In this document: one piece after another, positions 26,394-36,013 of the stretch
Layout: each line of letters starts with the position of its first letter
Position numbering within the stretch: the stretch's first letter is position 1
Assembly: GCF_033449965.1 (NCBI RefSeq)
Contig: NZ_CP137761.1
Coordinates: 1,302,001-1,366,000 of the forward strand
Source: Bacillus sp. T3
GTDB lineage: Bacteria; Bacillota; Bacilli; Bacillales; Cytobacillaceae
Length of the DNA: 64,000 nt
Direction: 5' to 3'
Position numbers and translations under genes: made by a program
Notes under the pieces: generated by a model
What the model was told of the DNA's origin: nothing
The model's database searches: none
The model's input: only the letters and a program-made list of their open reading frames with translations

Positions 26394-27215
26394 TTATAAA
26401 GGGTACTGCTTTTTTACCATCTCCAAATCTTCCTTAAATTTCGAATGAGTTGCCGCAAATACATGCTCAAATACCTCACCTAATTCTTCTTCCAAGACTT
26501 TAATACCTTCCCCTGTAATACCACCTTTTACACAAACTTTCTCTTGTAATGTAGGTAATGTATAATAACCATTTTTTAGTAATTCCCCTAAACCAATTAA
26601 CATTTCACTGGCCAATACAATGGCTGTTTCCTTATCGATTTCTGTTTCTTTTACAGCTGCAGTAATAAATCTCTGTGTTAAATAGCTAAAAAATGCAGGA
26701 CCGCAGCTTGAAATATCCGATGCAACTCTTGTGACCTTTTCATCAATTTCAATGGGCACAGATATTTTTTGGAATAATCGTTCCAACTTATTTCTCCACA
26801 TTTTTGTGCACTCGTCCCCAAACGTGAGTAATGACACACCAGCTTTTGCTCGATTTGTAATACTTGGAATGACCCTTGCTACCGAGCATGGAACAACTGA
26901 TTCTAATTGGGCAACACTGATTGGACTTGTAATGGATACAAGACACTTATCCTCCGATAAGTAGGGGGTAATATCTTGGATGACTCGGATGATATCGTGC
27001 GGCTTCAAGCAAATAAAGATTAAATCAGAATCAATAGCAACTTCTTTAGCTGTGGCAACTACTGATACATCTTTATATTTATTTTTAAGCTCAAGGGCTT
27101 TTTTCATTGTCCGATTGGCGATGGTTAAGTTGGATGGGGATATTGCCTCTTTTTCTAGCAGGGCCTCAGCTAAAATCCTCCCCATATTTCCAATACCAAT
27201 GATTCCAGTTTTCAT
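26394..27215 (-). CDS. comER: ComER, pyrroline-5-carboxylate reductase-like
   Basis: A 273-residue NAD(P)-binding protein of the ProC family: GIIGIGNMGRILAEALLE is the Rossmann motif, and SCGPAFFSYLTQRF with the following helices belongs to the ProC dimerisation domain. In B. subtilis comER is transcribed divergently from comEA, exactly as here. It is dispensable for competence, and links to spore and biofilm formation have been reported. ATG 27215 is preceded by GGGGGATAGAACG; an in-frame ATG at 27254 lacks this. 86 bases separate it from comEA. Confidence 0.9.
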   Translation of the reverse strand: MKTGIIGIGNMGRILAEALLEKEAISPSNLTIANRTMKKALELKNKYKDVSVVATAKEVAIDSDLIFICLKPHDIIRVIQDITPYLSEDKCLVSITSPISVAQLESVVPCSVARVIPSITNRAKAGVSLLTFGDECTKMWRNKLERLFQKISVPIEIDEKVTRVASDISSCGPAFFSYLTQRFITAAVKETEIDKETAIVLASEMLIGLGELLKNGYYTLPTLQEKVCVKGGITGEGIKVLEEELGEVFEHVFAATHSKFKEDLEMVKKQYPL

Positions 27216-27301
27216 CGTTCTATCCCCCTTCGTGAGCCAGTTTCTCATATACAATATGAAAAAAATTACAAGAATATAACTATTGGAAGGAATGGTACAA
27301 G

Positions 27302-27927
27302 TTGAAAGAATGGTTCAGAATGTATAAGCATTATGTAATTGGCGTGGTTCTCTTGCTTGTAGTTTTAGGGTATTATTTTTTTGCTCCCAGCTCCTCTGAA
27401 AATCTCCAGATAGCAAAAACACCCAGTTTGAAACCGAAAATTCTACTGTTACAACGAACCAAACAAAAGAAACCATTAAGGAAGAACCCCCACAAAAGAT
27501 CATGATCGATATGAAAGGAGCGATTCAAAAGCCAGGGGTTTATGAAGCAAAGAAAGGTGAAAGGGTGATTGATTTAATCGAAAGAGCAGGGGGCTTTTCC
27601 GACATGGCAGATCAATCGAAGGTTAATTTAGCCATGTACGTCGAGGATCAAATGGTCATCGCTATCCCTCAATTCGGTGATACTGAGACTGATTTCGTTG
27701 TTGGTACAAGTGTAGGTGATCAATCGCAGCCTGATAAAGTGAATATTAATAAAGCAGATGAGACTGAGCTTGAAACTCTCCCAGGTATTGGTCCTTCAAA
27801 ATCTGCCGCTATTATTGAATATCGAACAACCACCTGTCCTTTTAAATCCATTGAAGAAATTCAATCAATTAGTGGAATTGGAGAAAAAACATTTGAAAAA
27901 TTAAAGGATAAAATAACCATTGACTAA
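27302..27927 (+). CDS. comEA: Competence DNA receptor ComEA (frameshifted)
   Basis: Membrane-anchored DNA-binding protein of the transformation apparatus. One N-terminal helix (YVIGVVLLLVVLGYYFF) leads to an external linker, a SLBB-like domain (MIDMKGAIQKPGVYEAKKG) and a C-terminal helix-hairpin-helix pair (NINKADETELETLPGIGPS and SIEEIQSISGIGEKTFEKL). The frame is lost near 27425: with one T added to the CAGTTTG run, the linker reads FETENSTVTTNQTKETIKEE. TTG 27302 follows GGAAGGAATGG. It heads comEA-comEB-comEC. Confidence 0.92.
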
Positions 27928-28013
27928 ATGGCAATCCTTTTTTCAAATTGACGCGTTAAGACTCGGGCATTACACTAAAAAAGAGGCAACTGGATCTTGA
28001 GGGAGGAATAAGG

Positions 28014-28574
28014 TTGGAACGGATTTCATGGAATGAATATTTTATGGCCCAAAGCCATCTGCTAGCATTAAGAAGTACATGTACACGCTTGACCGTTGGG
28101 GCAACCATCGTAAGAGATAAACGAATTATTGCAGGGGGCTATAATGGTTCCATTACTGGTGGTGATCATTGTATTGATAAAGGCTGCTACGTAATCGATA
28201 ATCATTGCGTTAGGACCATTCATGCTGAAATGAATGCCATCTTACAATGTGCAAAATTTGGAGTTCCTACAGCGGAAGCTGATATATATGTAACACATTT
28301 TCCGTGCTTACAATGCTGCAAAGCAATTATTCAAGCTGGGATTAAGACGGTGTATTACGCAGAGGATTATAAAAATCACCCATATGCATTGGAACTCTTC
28401 GATGCTGCGAATGTTCGGGTGGAGCAAGTAAATAGCCAGCTATCTTTTGATTGGAATCAGGCAGAAAAGTCGTTATTTGTATCCGATCTGTTAGCGGAAC
28501 TTGAGAAAAACGGAGTGAACGAAAGCTCATTATCAAAGCTAACAGAGCAAGCGAAAAAGCTTTTTTCAGTTTAA
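28014..28574 (+). CDS. comEB: ComEB, dCMP deaminase family protein
   Basis: A 186-residue zinc deaminase. HAEMNAILQCAKFG supplies the His ligand and catalytic Glu, and HFPCLQCCKAII supplies the two Cys ligands. It should convert dCMP to dUMP; in B. subtilis a separate role in placing the competence machinery at the pole has been reported. TTG 28014 follows GAGGGAGGAATAAG. It lies between comEA and comEC as usual, but here repeat A separates it from comEC. Confidence 0.93.
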   Translation: MERISWNEYFMAQSHLLALRSTCTRLTVGATIVRDKRIIAGGYNGSITGGDHCIDKGCYVIDNHCVRTIHAEMNAILQCAKFGVPTAEADIYVTHFPCLQCCKAIIQAGIKTVYYAEDYKNHPYALELFDAANVRVEQVNSQLSFDWNQAEKSLFVSDLLAELEKNGVNESSLSKLTEQAKKLFSV

Positions 28575-28577
28575 ATG

Positions 28578-28606
28578 AAAAGCGCCGGTATTGGCAGGCG
28601 TTTTTT
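28578..28606 (+). terminator. Weak terminator after comEB
   Basis: AAGCGCC...GGCGTTTTTT. It could attenuate comEC expression. Confidence 0.6.
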
Positions 28607-28637
28607 AAAAGATAAGAAAGTATAAAATTTTGATGGG

Positions 28638-28761
28638 TGTCTAGCTCCAGGCGCCATCGGCTCGAGGTCACAAGCCAATCCGTCCAAAAGGTCAAAGAAC
28701 AACCTTTCGGCCGGCTCGTCTTGTGCTTGTCGCCGATAGGCGGGCGCCTTGCGCTTTTCTT
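28638..28761. repeat. Intergenic repeat family A, copy 2 (inside the comE operon)
   Basis: Nearly identical to 2734-2857, including about 20 bases upstream of the TGTCTAG start. It lies between comEB and comEC and ends about 30 bases before the comEC ATG. Confidence 0.9.
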
Positions 28762-28790
28762 ATCAATCCACATGGAAGGAGGCCTTTAAC

Positions 28791-31103
28791 ATGAAGGGAA
28801 AGGGGGTCTATATTGCAATTAGTGCACTTCTTGGCACGTTAACTGCATTGCTCCATTCATACTTAGCCCTTATCATTTTCTTTGGTTATGTTTGGCTCCT
28901 TTATCGCTATAAACCCTTTTCAAAGCCCCATTATTTCGTCATCGTGCTCACTTTTCCTCTTTATGTTATTGTTGCAATTACGACTGATATTAATAATAAA
29001 ACTGATTTAAATGGAACAGAGGAGCGACTTGCTATCACCATTTTCGAATGGGAAACCGATGGCGACCTGCTTCAAATTACTGGGGAGGACCAGCAAACTA
29101 AAGAAAAGTTACTAATCCGCTATTATATCACCTCTATGAATGAAAAAATGTAATCGAAAGCCAAATGAGGTATGGGCTTCGTTGCAACCTTTCTGGTCAA
29201 CTCCAAAAACCTCAAACAGCCAGGAATCCCAACTCCTTTGACTACCAACAATATTTAGCAACAAAAGGTGTCCATTGGATATTTGAGTCCAACCAAAACC
29301 CTCTTTCTAGCTGCTCGCAACCCAACCCTTCCTTTTTTTCATACATGGATAATATCCGGTCAAATGGAATTAATAAAGTGAAAGCTTATTTTCCCGAACC
29401 GATTCGTTCACTTGCCATAGCATTATTATTTGGTGAGCGTGCGGTGATGGATTCAGATCTTGTTCAAGCATACGAAAGGATTGGTATTGTCCATTTATTA
29501 GCGATTTCCAGGTCTTCAGGTCAGCTTTTTGACTGGGGTATTGTACTTTGTTGGAATTAGAATAGGTGTAATGAGAGAGACAATGGTCAATGTGCTGCTC
29601 ATTTTTCTACCCTGTTATGCTTTGTTGACTGGTGCGACACCATCCGTGGTAAGAGCGGTAGTGATGATGCTTGTCATTCTATCCAGTATGAAACTAGGTC
29701 ATCAGCGTCTATTGCCATTAGACGCCTTATCAGTAGCTTTTTTACTAGTGTTATTGTGTTCACCTTATCTTGTATTTGATGTTGGATTTCAACTTTCTTT
29801 TTGTGCAAGTGGTGCATTATTGCTTTCAACCTTTCTTTTAAAAGACAAATCGATGGTTGGGCAATTATTATTAACTTCTTATATTGCGCAACTGGCTACA
29901 CTCCCCATTATTCTTTATAATTTTTATGAGTTTTCACTCCTTTCACTCATTGCGAATGTGATCTTTGTTCCTTTCTTTTCTGTTTTCCTCACGCCTTTTT
30001 TATTTTTTGTTTTTCTACTATATCCGCTTTTGGGTGTTATTTTTGAGCCACTGGTCTGGATTACGAATCAAGTCATCCTCCTCGTTAATTTCATAATTGA
30101 AGCATTTTCAACTCTTCCATTCCACATCCTTACACTTGGACGCCCTGTTTTTTTTATACTCTTATTTTATATAGGATTTATTTGTTTTATTTTTTTAAAA
30201 CTCGAAGGGACGCCCAAAAAATTAGGTCAGACTTGTCTGTTCATTTTTCTACCTATTACACTGCAGTTAGGGATAAATATGTGGTCCCCCTATGGAGAAG
30301 TGACGTTTATTGATGTAGGACAAGGTGACGCTATTTTGATTAAATTACCAAATCACCAAGGAAACATTCTTATCGACACAGGTGGAAAAGTTGCGTTTTC
30401 GAAGGATAAATGGCAGGAGCGTCATTCAAGCTTTGAAGTAGGGGAGGATATCGTCTTGCCGTATTTAAAAAGTAAAGGTGTGTCGACGATTGATAAATTG
30501 ATTTTGACTCACGGCGATTTTGATCATATAGGAGGAGCCCGAGCGATAATGGAGGGGCTATCTGTTAAAGAAATTGTTTTACCGAAGGTACCAAGCCAAG
30601 CATCGCTCGAATTGGATTTAATAAAAGAGGCTGAAGCGAACTCAATTCCTGTTACCTTTGTATCTGCAGGTGATTCTTTCGGTAAGAATGGGATTGTATT
30701 TCGTGTTTTAACACCACTTGTGGATGTCCAAGTTGCTGATAAGAATGACCATTCAATTGTCATGTATGCACAATTTGGGGGATTGAATTGGCTGTTTACC
30801 GGGGACCTTGAAAAAGAAGGGGAAAAGGAGCTTATTAAACGATACAAAAATATGGATGTTAATGTATTAAAGGTTGCCCATCATGGAAGCGATTCGTCGA
30901 CGACTGAGGAGTTCCTAACAGCCTTTCAGCCAGAAATTGCAGTGATTTCCGTGGGTGAGAATAATCGTTACGGACATCCGCACAAGAAGGTTATTTCAAG
31001 GCTTAAGGCACGTCAAATTAAAATATTTAGGACAGACCAAAATGGAGCAATTTCTTATATTTTTAAAGGAAAACGAGGAACTTTTTCAGTAAGGATTCCA
31101 TAG
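28791..31103 (+). CDS. comEC: DNA internalisation protein ComEC (two frameshifts)
   Basis: Membrane channel for DNA uptake. There is an N-terminal soluble DUF4131/OB-like part, a polytopic competence domain (from HLLAIS through GATPSVVRAVVMMLVILSSM) and a C-terminal metallo-beta-lactamase domain with FIDVGQGDAILIKLP and LTHGDFDHIGG. The first frame break is at 29143-29148, where an A is missing and EKNVIESQMRYG is restored. The second is at 29508-29512 (CCAGG), where an extra C, once removed, joins LLAIS to GLQVSFLTG. ATG 28791 follows GGAAGGAGGCC. All segments are well conserved, so a consensus error is likely for both. Confidence 0.92.
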
Positions 31104-31154
31104 TATAATGTAAACCACAGCATCCCCTGTTGTATTTAGAAGTTCATTTGTTAG

Positions 31155-31190
31155 ATAAAAAAGAAGACTGCATTAACATGCAGTCTAAAA
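31155..31190 (-). terminator. Terminator for yqzM (minus strand)
   Basis: AGACTGCAT, loop TAAC, ATGCAGTCT, flanked on both sides by A/T runs. On the minus strand it ends in TTCTTTTTT; it probably also stops comEC. Confidence 0.82.
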
Positions 31191-31213
31191 AATGAAACTA
31201 TGTAGCGGATTGA

Positions 31214-31344
31214 TTAAGATCCAACAACTTTTATGACTGTTGCGATAATAAACAATGTTGCGAAAAATCCGAATGAAACGAAGAATCCCATCCGGAATCA
31301 AGTGCGTCATTGCGCTTATCGACTAATTTTTCAAATTCATTCAT
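31214..31344 (-). CDS. yqzM: Small membrane protein YqzM (frameshifted)
   Basis: Small protein of about 43 residues: MNEFEKLVDKRNDALDSG, then one hydrophobic helix GFFVSFGFFATLFIIATVI and KVVGS. It matches the YqzM family encoded opposite comEC. As written the frame is lost at 31291-31296, where TCCGGATGGG lacks one base on the coding strand. Adding it restores DSG-MGFFVSFGFF. GGGGGAGGGATC precedes the start. Function unknown. Confidence 0.75.
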
Positions 31345-31540
31345 AGTTTGATCCCTCCCCCTATTTCAATTTTTAGTATAAGCTAAACATTTAAAAAAAT
31401 CCACCACTCTCTTTCCTCTTCCTTTTATGACAAGAGTTGTCACAAATAGTTCAATGTGATTTGGCTCAAAATAAAATTACAATCGTGATACCGTTGTGAA
31501 GTAAGATCCTAGGCCTTATGTTCACAACGTTTAAATAAAA

Positions 31541-31580
31541 AGGAATGGGCGAACGAAAGGGTTCGTCCATTCTCTCTTAA
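31541..31580. terminator. Strong inverted repeat before holA
   Basis: GAATGGGCGAAC (31543-31554) and GTTCGTCCATTC (31561-31572) with a six-base loop, then TCTCTT. The rest of 31345-31659 shows no gene; it is AT-rich promoter-like sequence. The hairpin may be a leader terminator or a processing site. Confidence 0.55.
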
Positions 31581-31659
31581 GCACTTGTCAAATAGCCTTA
31601 GCTTCTTTACGATAAGATTAAGATGCATTAATTTTTCAGTGTGATCGGAGCGAAGGAAA

Positions 31660-32676
31660 TTGGTTTTTGATATATGGAAACAAATTAAGAAAAAACAAAT
31701 AGCACCAATTTATTTATTATATGGAACTGAAACATATTTCATAAATGAAACAAAGCAGTTACTGGCTCAGTATGTACTCGATTCGGACGAGTCTGATTTT
31801 AATTTTTCAAGCTATGATTTGGAGGAAACTCCAATTGAGGTTGTGCTTGAAGACGCTGAGACCTTACCGTTTCTAGGTGATAAACGGTTAATTCTTTTAC
31901 ATAACCCGGTGTTTCTTACTTCTGAAAAAACAAAAGAAAAAGTCGAACATAATCTGGCAAAGCTTGAGGCATACCTTAAGGAACCTGCACCATATTCCGT
32001 ATTAGTCTTTATTGCACCGTATGAAAAGCTAGATGAGCGAAAAAAAATAACGAAAGAACTAAAACGGACGGCAGTAACGTTTGAATCAAAACGATTATCG
32101 CAGGCCGAACTGAAAAGTTGGCTATTGGACCGGACCCAATCACAACAAGTCAAAATGACGGATCAAGCTGCAGAACGAATGATTGAGCTTGTTGGGGCGA
32201 ATTTATTTATGTTAACAAGTGAAATGGACAAGTTGGTTCTTTATGTAGAGGATTCAGCTTATATAGATGAAAAGATTGTTGAACTATTAGTGTCTAAATC
32301 ACTTGAACAAAATATTTTTACCTTAATAGACAAAATTGTCAGTCGAAACGTAGAAGAGGCTCTGCGGATTTATTACGACCTTCTAAAGCAAAATGAGGAG
32401 CCGTTAAAAATTTTAGCGATCATTTCTGGTCAATTTAGGTTAATTTATCAAGTGAAGGAACTATCGAGAAGAGGCTATGGACAGCAGCAGATGGCAAGCT
32501 TTCTTAAGACCCATCCGTACCGTGTAAAGCTTGCAGCGGGGCATGCTAAACATTTTTCTGATGATGAATTGGCAGATTTAATTCGTTTATTAGCAGATGC
32601 TGATTATCAAATGAAAACAGGTGGAATGAATAAAAAAATGTTAATTGAAATGTTCTTGCTGAGATTGAAAAAATAA
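31660..32676 (+). CDS. holA: DNA polymerase III delta subunit HolA (YqeN)
   Basis: Clamp-loader subunit that opens the beta clamp. 338 residues: PIYLLYGTETYFINETKQLL is the typical delta N-terminus, followed by the AAA+-like domain (LPFLGDKRLILLHNP) and the C-terminal collar (EPLKILAIISGQFRLIYQVKEL). TTG 31660 begins MVFDIWKQIKKKQ, with GAAGGAAA upstream. It lies between comEC and rpsT as in B. subtilis. Confidence 0.93.
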   Translation: MVFDIWKQIKKKQIAPIYLLYGTETYFINETKQLLAQYVLDSDESDFNFSSYDLEETPIEVVLEDAETLPFLGDKRLILLHNPVFLTSEKTKEKVEHNLAKLEAYLKEPAPYSVLVFIAPYEKLDERKKITKELKRTAVTFESKRLSQAELKSWLLDRTQSQQVKMTDQAAERMIELVGANLFMLTSEMDKLVLYVEDSAYIDEKIVELLVSKSLEQNIFTLIDKIVSRNVEEALRIYYDLLKQNEEPLKILAIISGQFRLIYQVKELSRRGYGQQQMASFLKTHPYRVKLAAGHAKHFSDDELADLIRLLADADYQMKTGGMNKKMLIEMFLLRLKK

Positions 32677-32689
32677 ATAGAGCAAAAAT

Positions 32690-32722
32690 AAAAAAACGAC
32701 CTTTTTGAGGTCGTTTTTTATA
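32690..32722. terminator. Bidirectional terminator between holA and rpsT
   Basis: AAAAAACGACCT...AGGTCGTTTTTT with T/A runs on both strands, between convergent genes. Confidence 0.92.
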
Positions 32723-32727
32723 TAACA

Positions 32728-32991
32728 TTAAGCGTTTAAAGAATTGATCTTCTTAGCTAAACGTGATTTCTTTCTTGCAGCAGCATTTTTGTGGATTAAG
32801 CCTTTTCCAGCAGCTTTGTCAAGCTTGCTTGCAGCTTCAGCAAAGTTTTGTGCTACAGCAGCATCATTCGTTACAACTGCTGCTTCAGCTTTTTTAATTG
32901 CTGTACGCATCGCAGATTTAACTTGAATGTTTTGAGCTTTTGCAGATTCGCTAGTTTTTACGCGTTTGATTGCAGATTTAATATTTGGCAT
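32728..32991 (-). CDS. rpsT: 30S ribosomal protein S20
   Basis: An 87-residue basic alpha-helical protein that binds 16S rRNA. MPNIKSAIKRVKTSESAK is the standard start and HKNAAARKKSRLAKKIN the conserved end. AGGAGGTGAATTGA precedes the start. It is encoded opposite the surrounding genes, as in B. subtilis. Confidence 0.97.
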   Translation of the reverse strand: MPNIKSAIKRVKTSESAKAQNIQVKSAMRTAIKKAEAAVVTNDAAVAQNFAEAASKLDKAAGKGLIHKNAAARKKSRLAKKINSLNA

Positions 32992-33209
32992 TCAATTCAC
33001 CTCCTAAAAAGATCGAGATTATATCAACTCGACTTACACTTTAACATTCATAACAATTATTAAGAACAAGTGATATTTTATCAAACGCCACTTCAGATTG
33101 CAATACTCTCCTGTTAATTTGCGTAATTGACGAATGTTTATTCTTCGAAAAGGAAAAGATAGGAATTGGAACCTTCAGTATATTTATTAATTGGTTGGGT
33201 TAAATTTGT

Positions 33210-33466
33210 CTGTTGATTTCCGCTCCAGGTACTCCCTTTCCGCGGGGGAGTCTGGGAGCCTGTCTAGCTGCAGCGGCTAGGGGCTCGGGTCATAAGCCAA
33301 TCCGTCAAGAAGCTCAAAGAACGACCTTCATGCCGGCTCGCCTTATGCCTGTCGCCCCTGAGCAAGCCGCTTACGCTTTTCGTTCTCCTCGGCGCTTTAG
33401 CGCCTGTGGGGTCTCCCATGACACCTTCTCCCGCAGGAGTCTCGCACCTTCCGCTCCAATCAACAG
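33210..33466. repeat. Intergenic repeat family B, interrupted by repeat A
   Basis: Left end CTGTTGATTTCCGCTCCAGG and right end CCTTCCGCTCCAATCAACAG match the two ends of the 26209-26339 element read on the other strand. The middle is occupied by a repeat A copy at 33261-33382. The preceding gap (33003-33209) shows no gene. Confidence 0.85.
33261..33382. repeat. Intergenic repeat family A, copy 3 (nested in repeat B)
   Basis: Starts TGTCTAGCTGCAGCGGCTAG and ends CCGCTTACGCTTTTCG, with AGCGGCTAGGGGC and GCCCCTGAGCAAGCCGCT forming imperfect inverted arms. Closer to the 60905 copy than to the 2734/28638 pair. Confidence 0.85.
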
Positions 33467-33563
33467 GTTCTCAAAATTAGAACTTTCTTTAACTCAGATT
33501 ATTAATAAATGATTAGCTGAATTATCACCTTTATCTTCCAAAATGAAAAATGGAGGGAATTTG

Positions 33564-34688
33564 ATGTCTGAATCATTGGATTTAAGTAAATATGCTGTGC
33601 GAACGGATCTTGCTGTTGAGGCGAGGGAAATGGTGCTGGCGGAGCGTGCGAAAACGGTGCAAAGCGAAGAGAACCTCTCACAAATTGAGGGTGTGATTAT
33701 AAAGGAAAAAGAAGAAGATGACATTAAAATTTCATTAGTTGAAATTACCCCACAGGCTGAAGAAGTTATTGGGAAGAAGCCAGGCCGATACTTAACCTTA
33801 GAGGTCGCTGGAATTAGGCAACAGGATAGTGAGCTTCAGCAAAAGGTGGAAAAGGTATTTGCGCGTGAATTTTCGCATTTCTTAAAGATGCTTGGGATAC
33901 CAGATAATGCTTCTTGTCTTGTCGTGGGACTCGGCAACTGGAATGTCACGCCAGATGCACTCGGCCCGTCAGTATGTGAAAATTTACTCGTTACGAGACA
34001 TCTGTTCCAATTACAGCCTGAAAATGTGGAACAGGGCTTTAGACCTGTCAGTGCCATTTCTCCAGGCGTTATGGGAATAACAGGAATTGAAACAAGCGAT
34101 ATTATTTTTGGAGTCGTCGAAAAATCCAAGCCTGATTTTGTCATTGCCATTGATGCCTTGGCTTCGAGATCCATTGAACGAGTCAATTCAACCATTCAGA
34201 TTTCCGATACAGGAATTCACCCTGGCTCAGGTGTTGGCAATAAACGCAAGGAAATTAGTAAAGAAACGCTCGGGATTCCGGTCATTGCTCTGGGTGTACC
34301 GACTGTGGTAGATGCCGTTTCGATTACAAGTGATACGATCGATTTTATTCTTAAACATTTTGGTCGTGAACTAAAGGAAGGCGGACGACCATCGAGAGCC
34401 CTCACACCAGCTGGGATGACCTTTGGTGAGAAAAAGAAGCTAACAGAGGAGGATTTACCAGAAGAACAGCATCGGAAAACCTTCTTGGGGATGATTGGGG
34501 TCCTACCGGATGAAGAGAAGCGAAAATTAATTTATGAGGTTCTCTCACCGCTTGGGCACAATTTAATGGTAACACCAAAGGAAGTTGACGTGTTTATTGA
34601 AGATATGGCAAATCTTATCGCAAATGGACTAAATTCCGCACTGCACCAAAACATTAATCAAGAGAACACAGGATTCTATACTAGATAA
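33564..34688 (+). CDS. gpr: Germination protease Gpr
   Basis: A25-family protease that degrades small acid-soluble spore proteins at germination; it is made as a zymogen in the forespore. 374 residues. SKYAVRTDLAVEARE is the typical propeptide/N-terminal zone, and LVVGLGNWNVTPDALGP and VIAIDALASRSIERVN are core blocks. GIHPGSGVGNKRKEIS and VIALGVPTVVDAVSI follow. ATG 33564 follows GGAGGGAATTTG; an in-frame ATG at 33543 is less likely. It is followed by spoIIP, the usual pair. Confidence 0.96.
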   Translation: MSESLDLSKYAVRTDLAVEAREMVLAERAKTVQSEENLSQIEGVIIKEKEEDDIKISLVEITPQAEEVIGKKPGRYLTLEVAGIRQQDSELQQKVEKVFAREFSHFLKMLGIPDNASCLVVGLGNWNVTPDALGPSVCENLLVTRHLFQLQPENVEQGFRPVSAISPGVMGITGIETSDIIFGVVEKSKPDFVIAIDALASRSIERVNSTIQISDTGIHPGSGVGNKRKEISKETLGIPVIALGVPTVVDAVSITSDTIDFILKHFGRELKEGGRPSRALTPAGMTFGEKKKLTEEDLPEEQHRKTFLGMIGVLPDEEKRKLIYEVLSPLGHNLMVTPKEVDVFIEDMANLIANGLNSALHQNINQENTGFYTR

Positions 34689-34784
34689 TAAATGAAATTT
34701 GGATTCCTTGTCATGATAAACAGGTTCTATCTTCTCTAGCAAATTCATAGTATTTACTAGAATCGCTTTATGAGAGGTGGAACC

Positions 34785-35996
34785 ATGAAATTTAATAGGA
34801 GACAGGGTCTAATCGTAGCCGTACACGCGTCTAGTATAGTAAGAGCTGTGATCACATTTTTACTATTTTTATTCTTCGTATTCTCACTTAGCGGTTTAAT
34901 GACTTCGCTAAAACCTGAATATCGGTTAACTTCCTCTTCGCTAAATAATGTGGCGATGAATATGACAGGGGAGTGGCTTTATCATTTAATGGGGTCAGAA
35001 AATCATTATTTTCTTGACTCATTACCGGAAAGTAGTCAGACGCCAAAGTTAACGAATATTGTGTTTAAAATGTCGACCAATATAAATTTGGATGACCCAA
35101 GAAGCTTATTGGGCCGTGAACTTCCGGGGTTTTCATTATTTGATGGAAAAATCCTTGTTGCTGGTGAGGGGACAAGATATACGAATATGCCAATCGAGTC
35201 AGCGCCCCCTGTTGAAGTGTTAAAGGCTGAACAGGAGGCTTCGCTTCAAAATACAGAGGGGATCGATGCTGGAAGTAAAAGTGAAGAAGAGAATGACAAA
35301 AAAAGTACTCCACCTTTAACAACCGGTGGTAGACAAGTCGTTTACGTCTATTTTTCACATAATCGTGAGTCCTATCTTCCGTACCTAAAAGGCGTAAATG
35401 ATCCTGATAGTGCATATCATTCCGAATTAAATGTGATGAAAATTGGAGATAAATTAAAGGAACAGTTAGAAAGTCGTGGAGTTGGGACTTATGTAGAGAA
35501 AACGGATATTCAGGGGAATCTAAATAAAAAAGGGTGGACATACGCCCAATCGTATCAAGAATCAAGGCCGGTTGTTCAAGAAGCAATGGCAAGTAATCAA
35601 GATTTGCAATACTTTATTGATATTCATCGCGATAGTCATCGGAAGGATATGACGACAAAAGTTATCAATGGTCAATCTTATGCCAAACTGGCATTTATTA
35701 TTGGTGGAAATCAAGCCAATTATGAGAAAAATTCAAAATTAGCAACGGAACTGCACGAGCTTCTTCAGAAAAAATACCCTGGGCTTAGTCGAGGTGTAAT
35801 AGTCAAACATGAAGGGAATGGAAAATACAATCAGGATTTATCGGCAAATGCTATTCTAATCGAATTCGGTGGTGTCGATAATACTTTTGAAGAACTGTAT
35901 CGATCATCTGATGCATTAGCAGACGTATTTAGTGAGCATTATTGGCAGGCAGAAAAAGTTAATCAGGATAACAGCCAGCCTGCAAATCCAAATTAG
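34785..35996 (+). CDS. spoIIP: Stage II sporulation protein P
   Basis: Mother-cell peptidoglycan amidase/endopeptidase that works with SpoIID and SpoIIM in engulfment. About 403 residues with an N-terminal membrane anchor (VITFLLFLFFVFSLSGLM) and an extracellular catalytic domain with YFSHNRESYLPYL, DIHRDSHRKDMT and ILIEFGGVDNTFEE, whose His/Glu residues fit zinc-amidase ligands. ATG 34785 follows GAGAGGTGGAACC. CTATCT and CATAGTAT upstream (34728-34753) loosely resemble a SigE promoter, at low confidence. Confidence 0.94.
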   Translation: MKFNRRQGLIVAVHASSIVRAVITFLLFLFFVFSLSGLMTSLKPEYRLTSSSLNNVAMNMTGEWLYHLMGSENHYFLDSLPESSQTPKLTNIVFKMSTNINLDDPRSLLGRELPGFSLFDGKILVAGEGTRYTNMPIESAPPVEVLKAEQEASLQNTEGIDAGSKSEEENDKKSTPPLTTGGRQVVYVYFSHNRESYLPYLKGVNDPDSAYHSELNVMKIGDKLKEQLESRGVGTYVEKTDIQGNLNKKGWTYAQSYQESRPVVQEAMASNQDLQYFIDIHRDSHRKDMTTKVINGQSYAKLAFIIGGNQANYEKNSKLATELHELLQKKYPGLSRGVIVKHEGNGKYNQDLSANAILIEFGGVDNTFEELYRSSDALADVFSEHYWQAEKVNQDNSQPANPN

Positions 35997-36013
35997 CGTG
36001 ATAGGTGAGAACA

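Noticed and set aside
27216..27301. ComK boxes between comER and comEA
   Set aside because: A-rich and T-rich words are present, but no pair of AAAA-N5-TTTT half-sites with proper spacing could be identified.
33213..33512. Open plus-strand frame of about 99 codons in the gap before gpr
   Set aside because: It lies entirely within nested repeats A and B, with no ribosome-binding site and no family resemblance.
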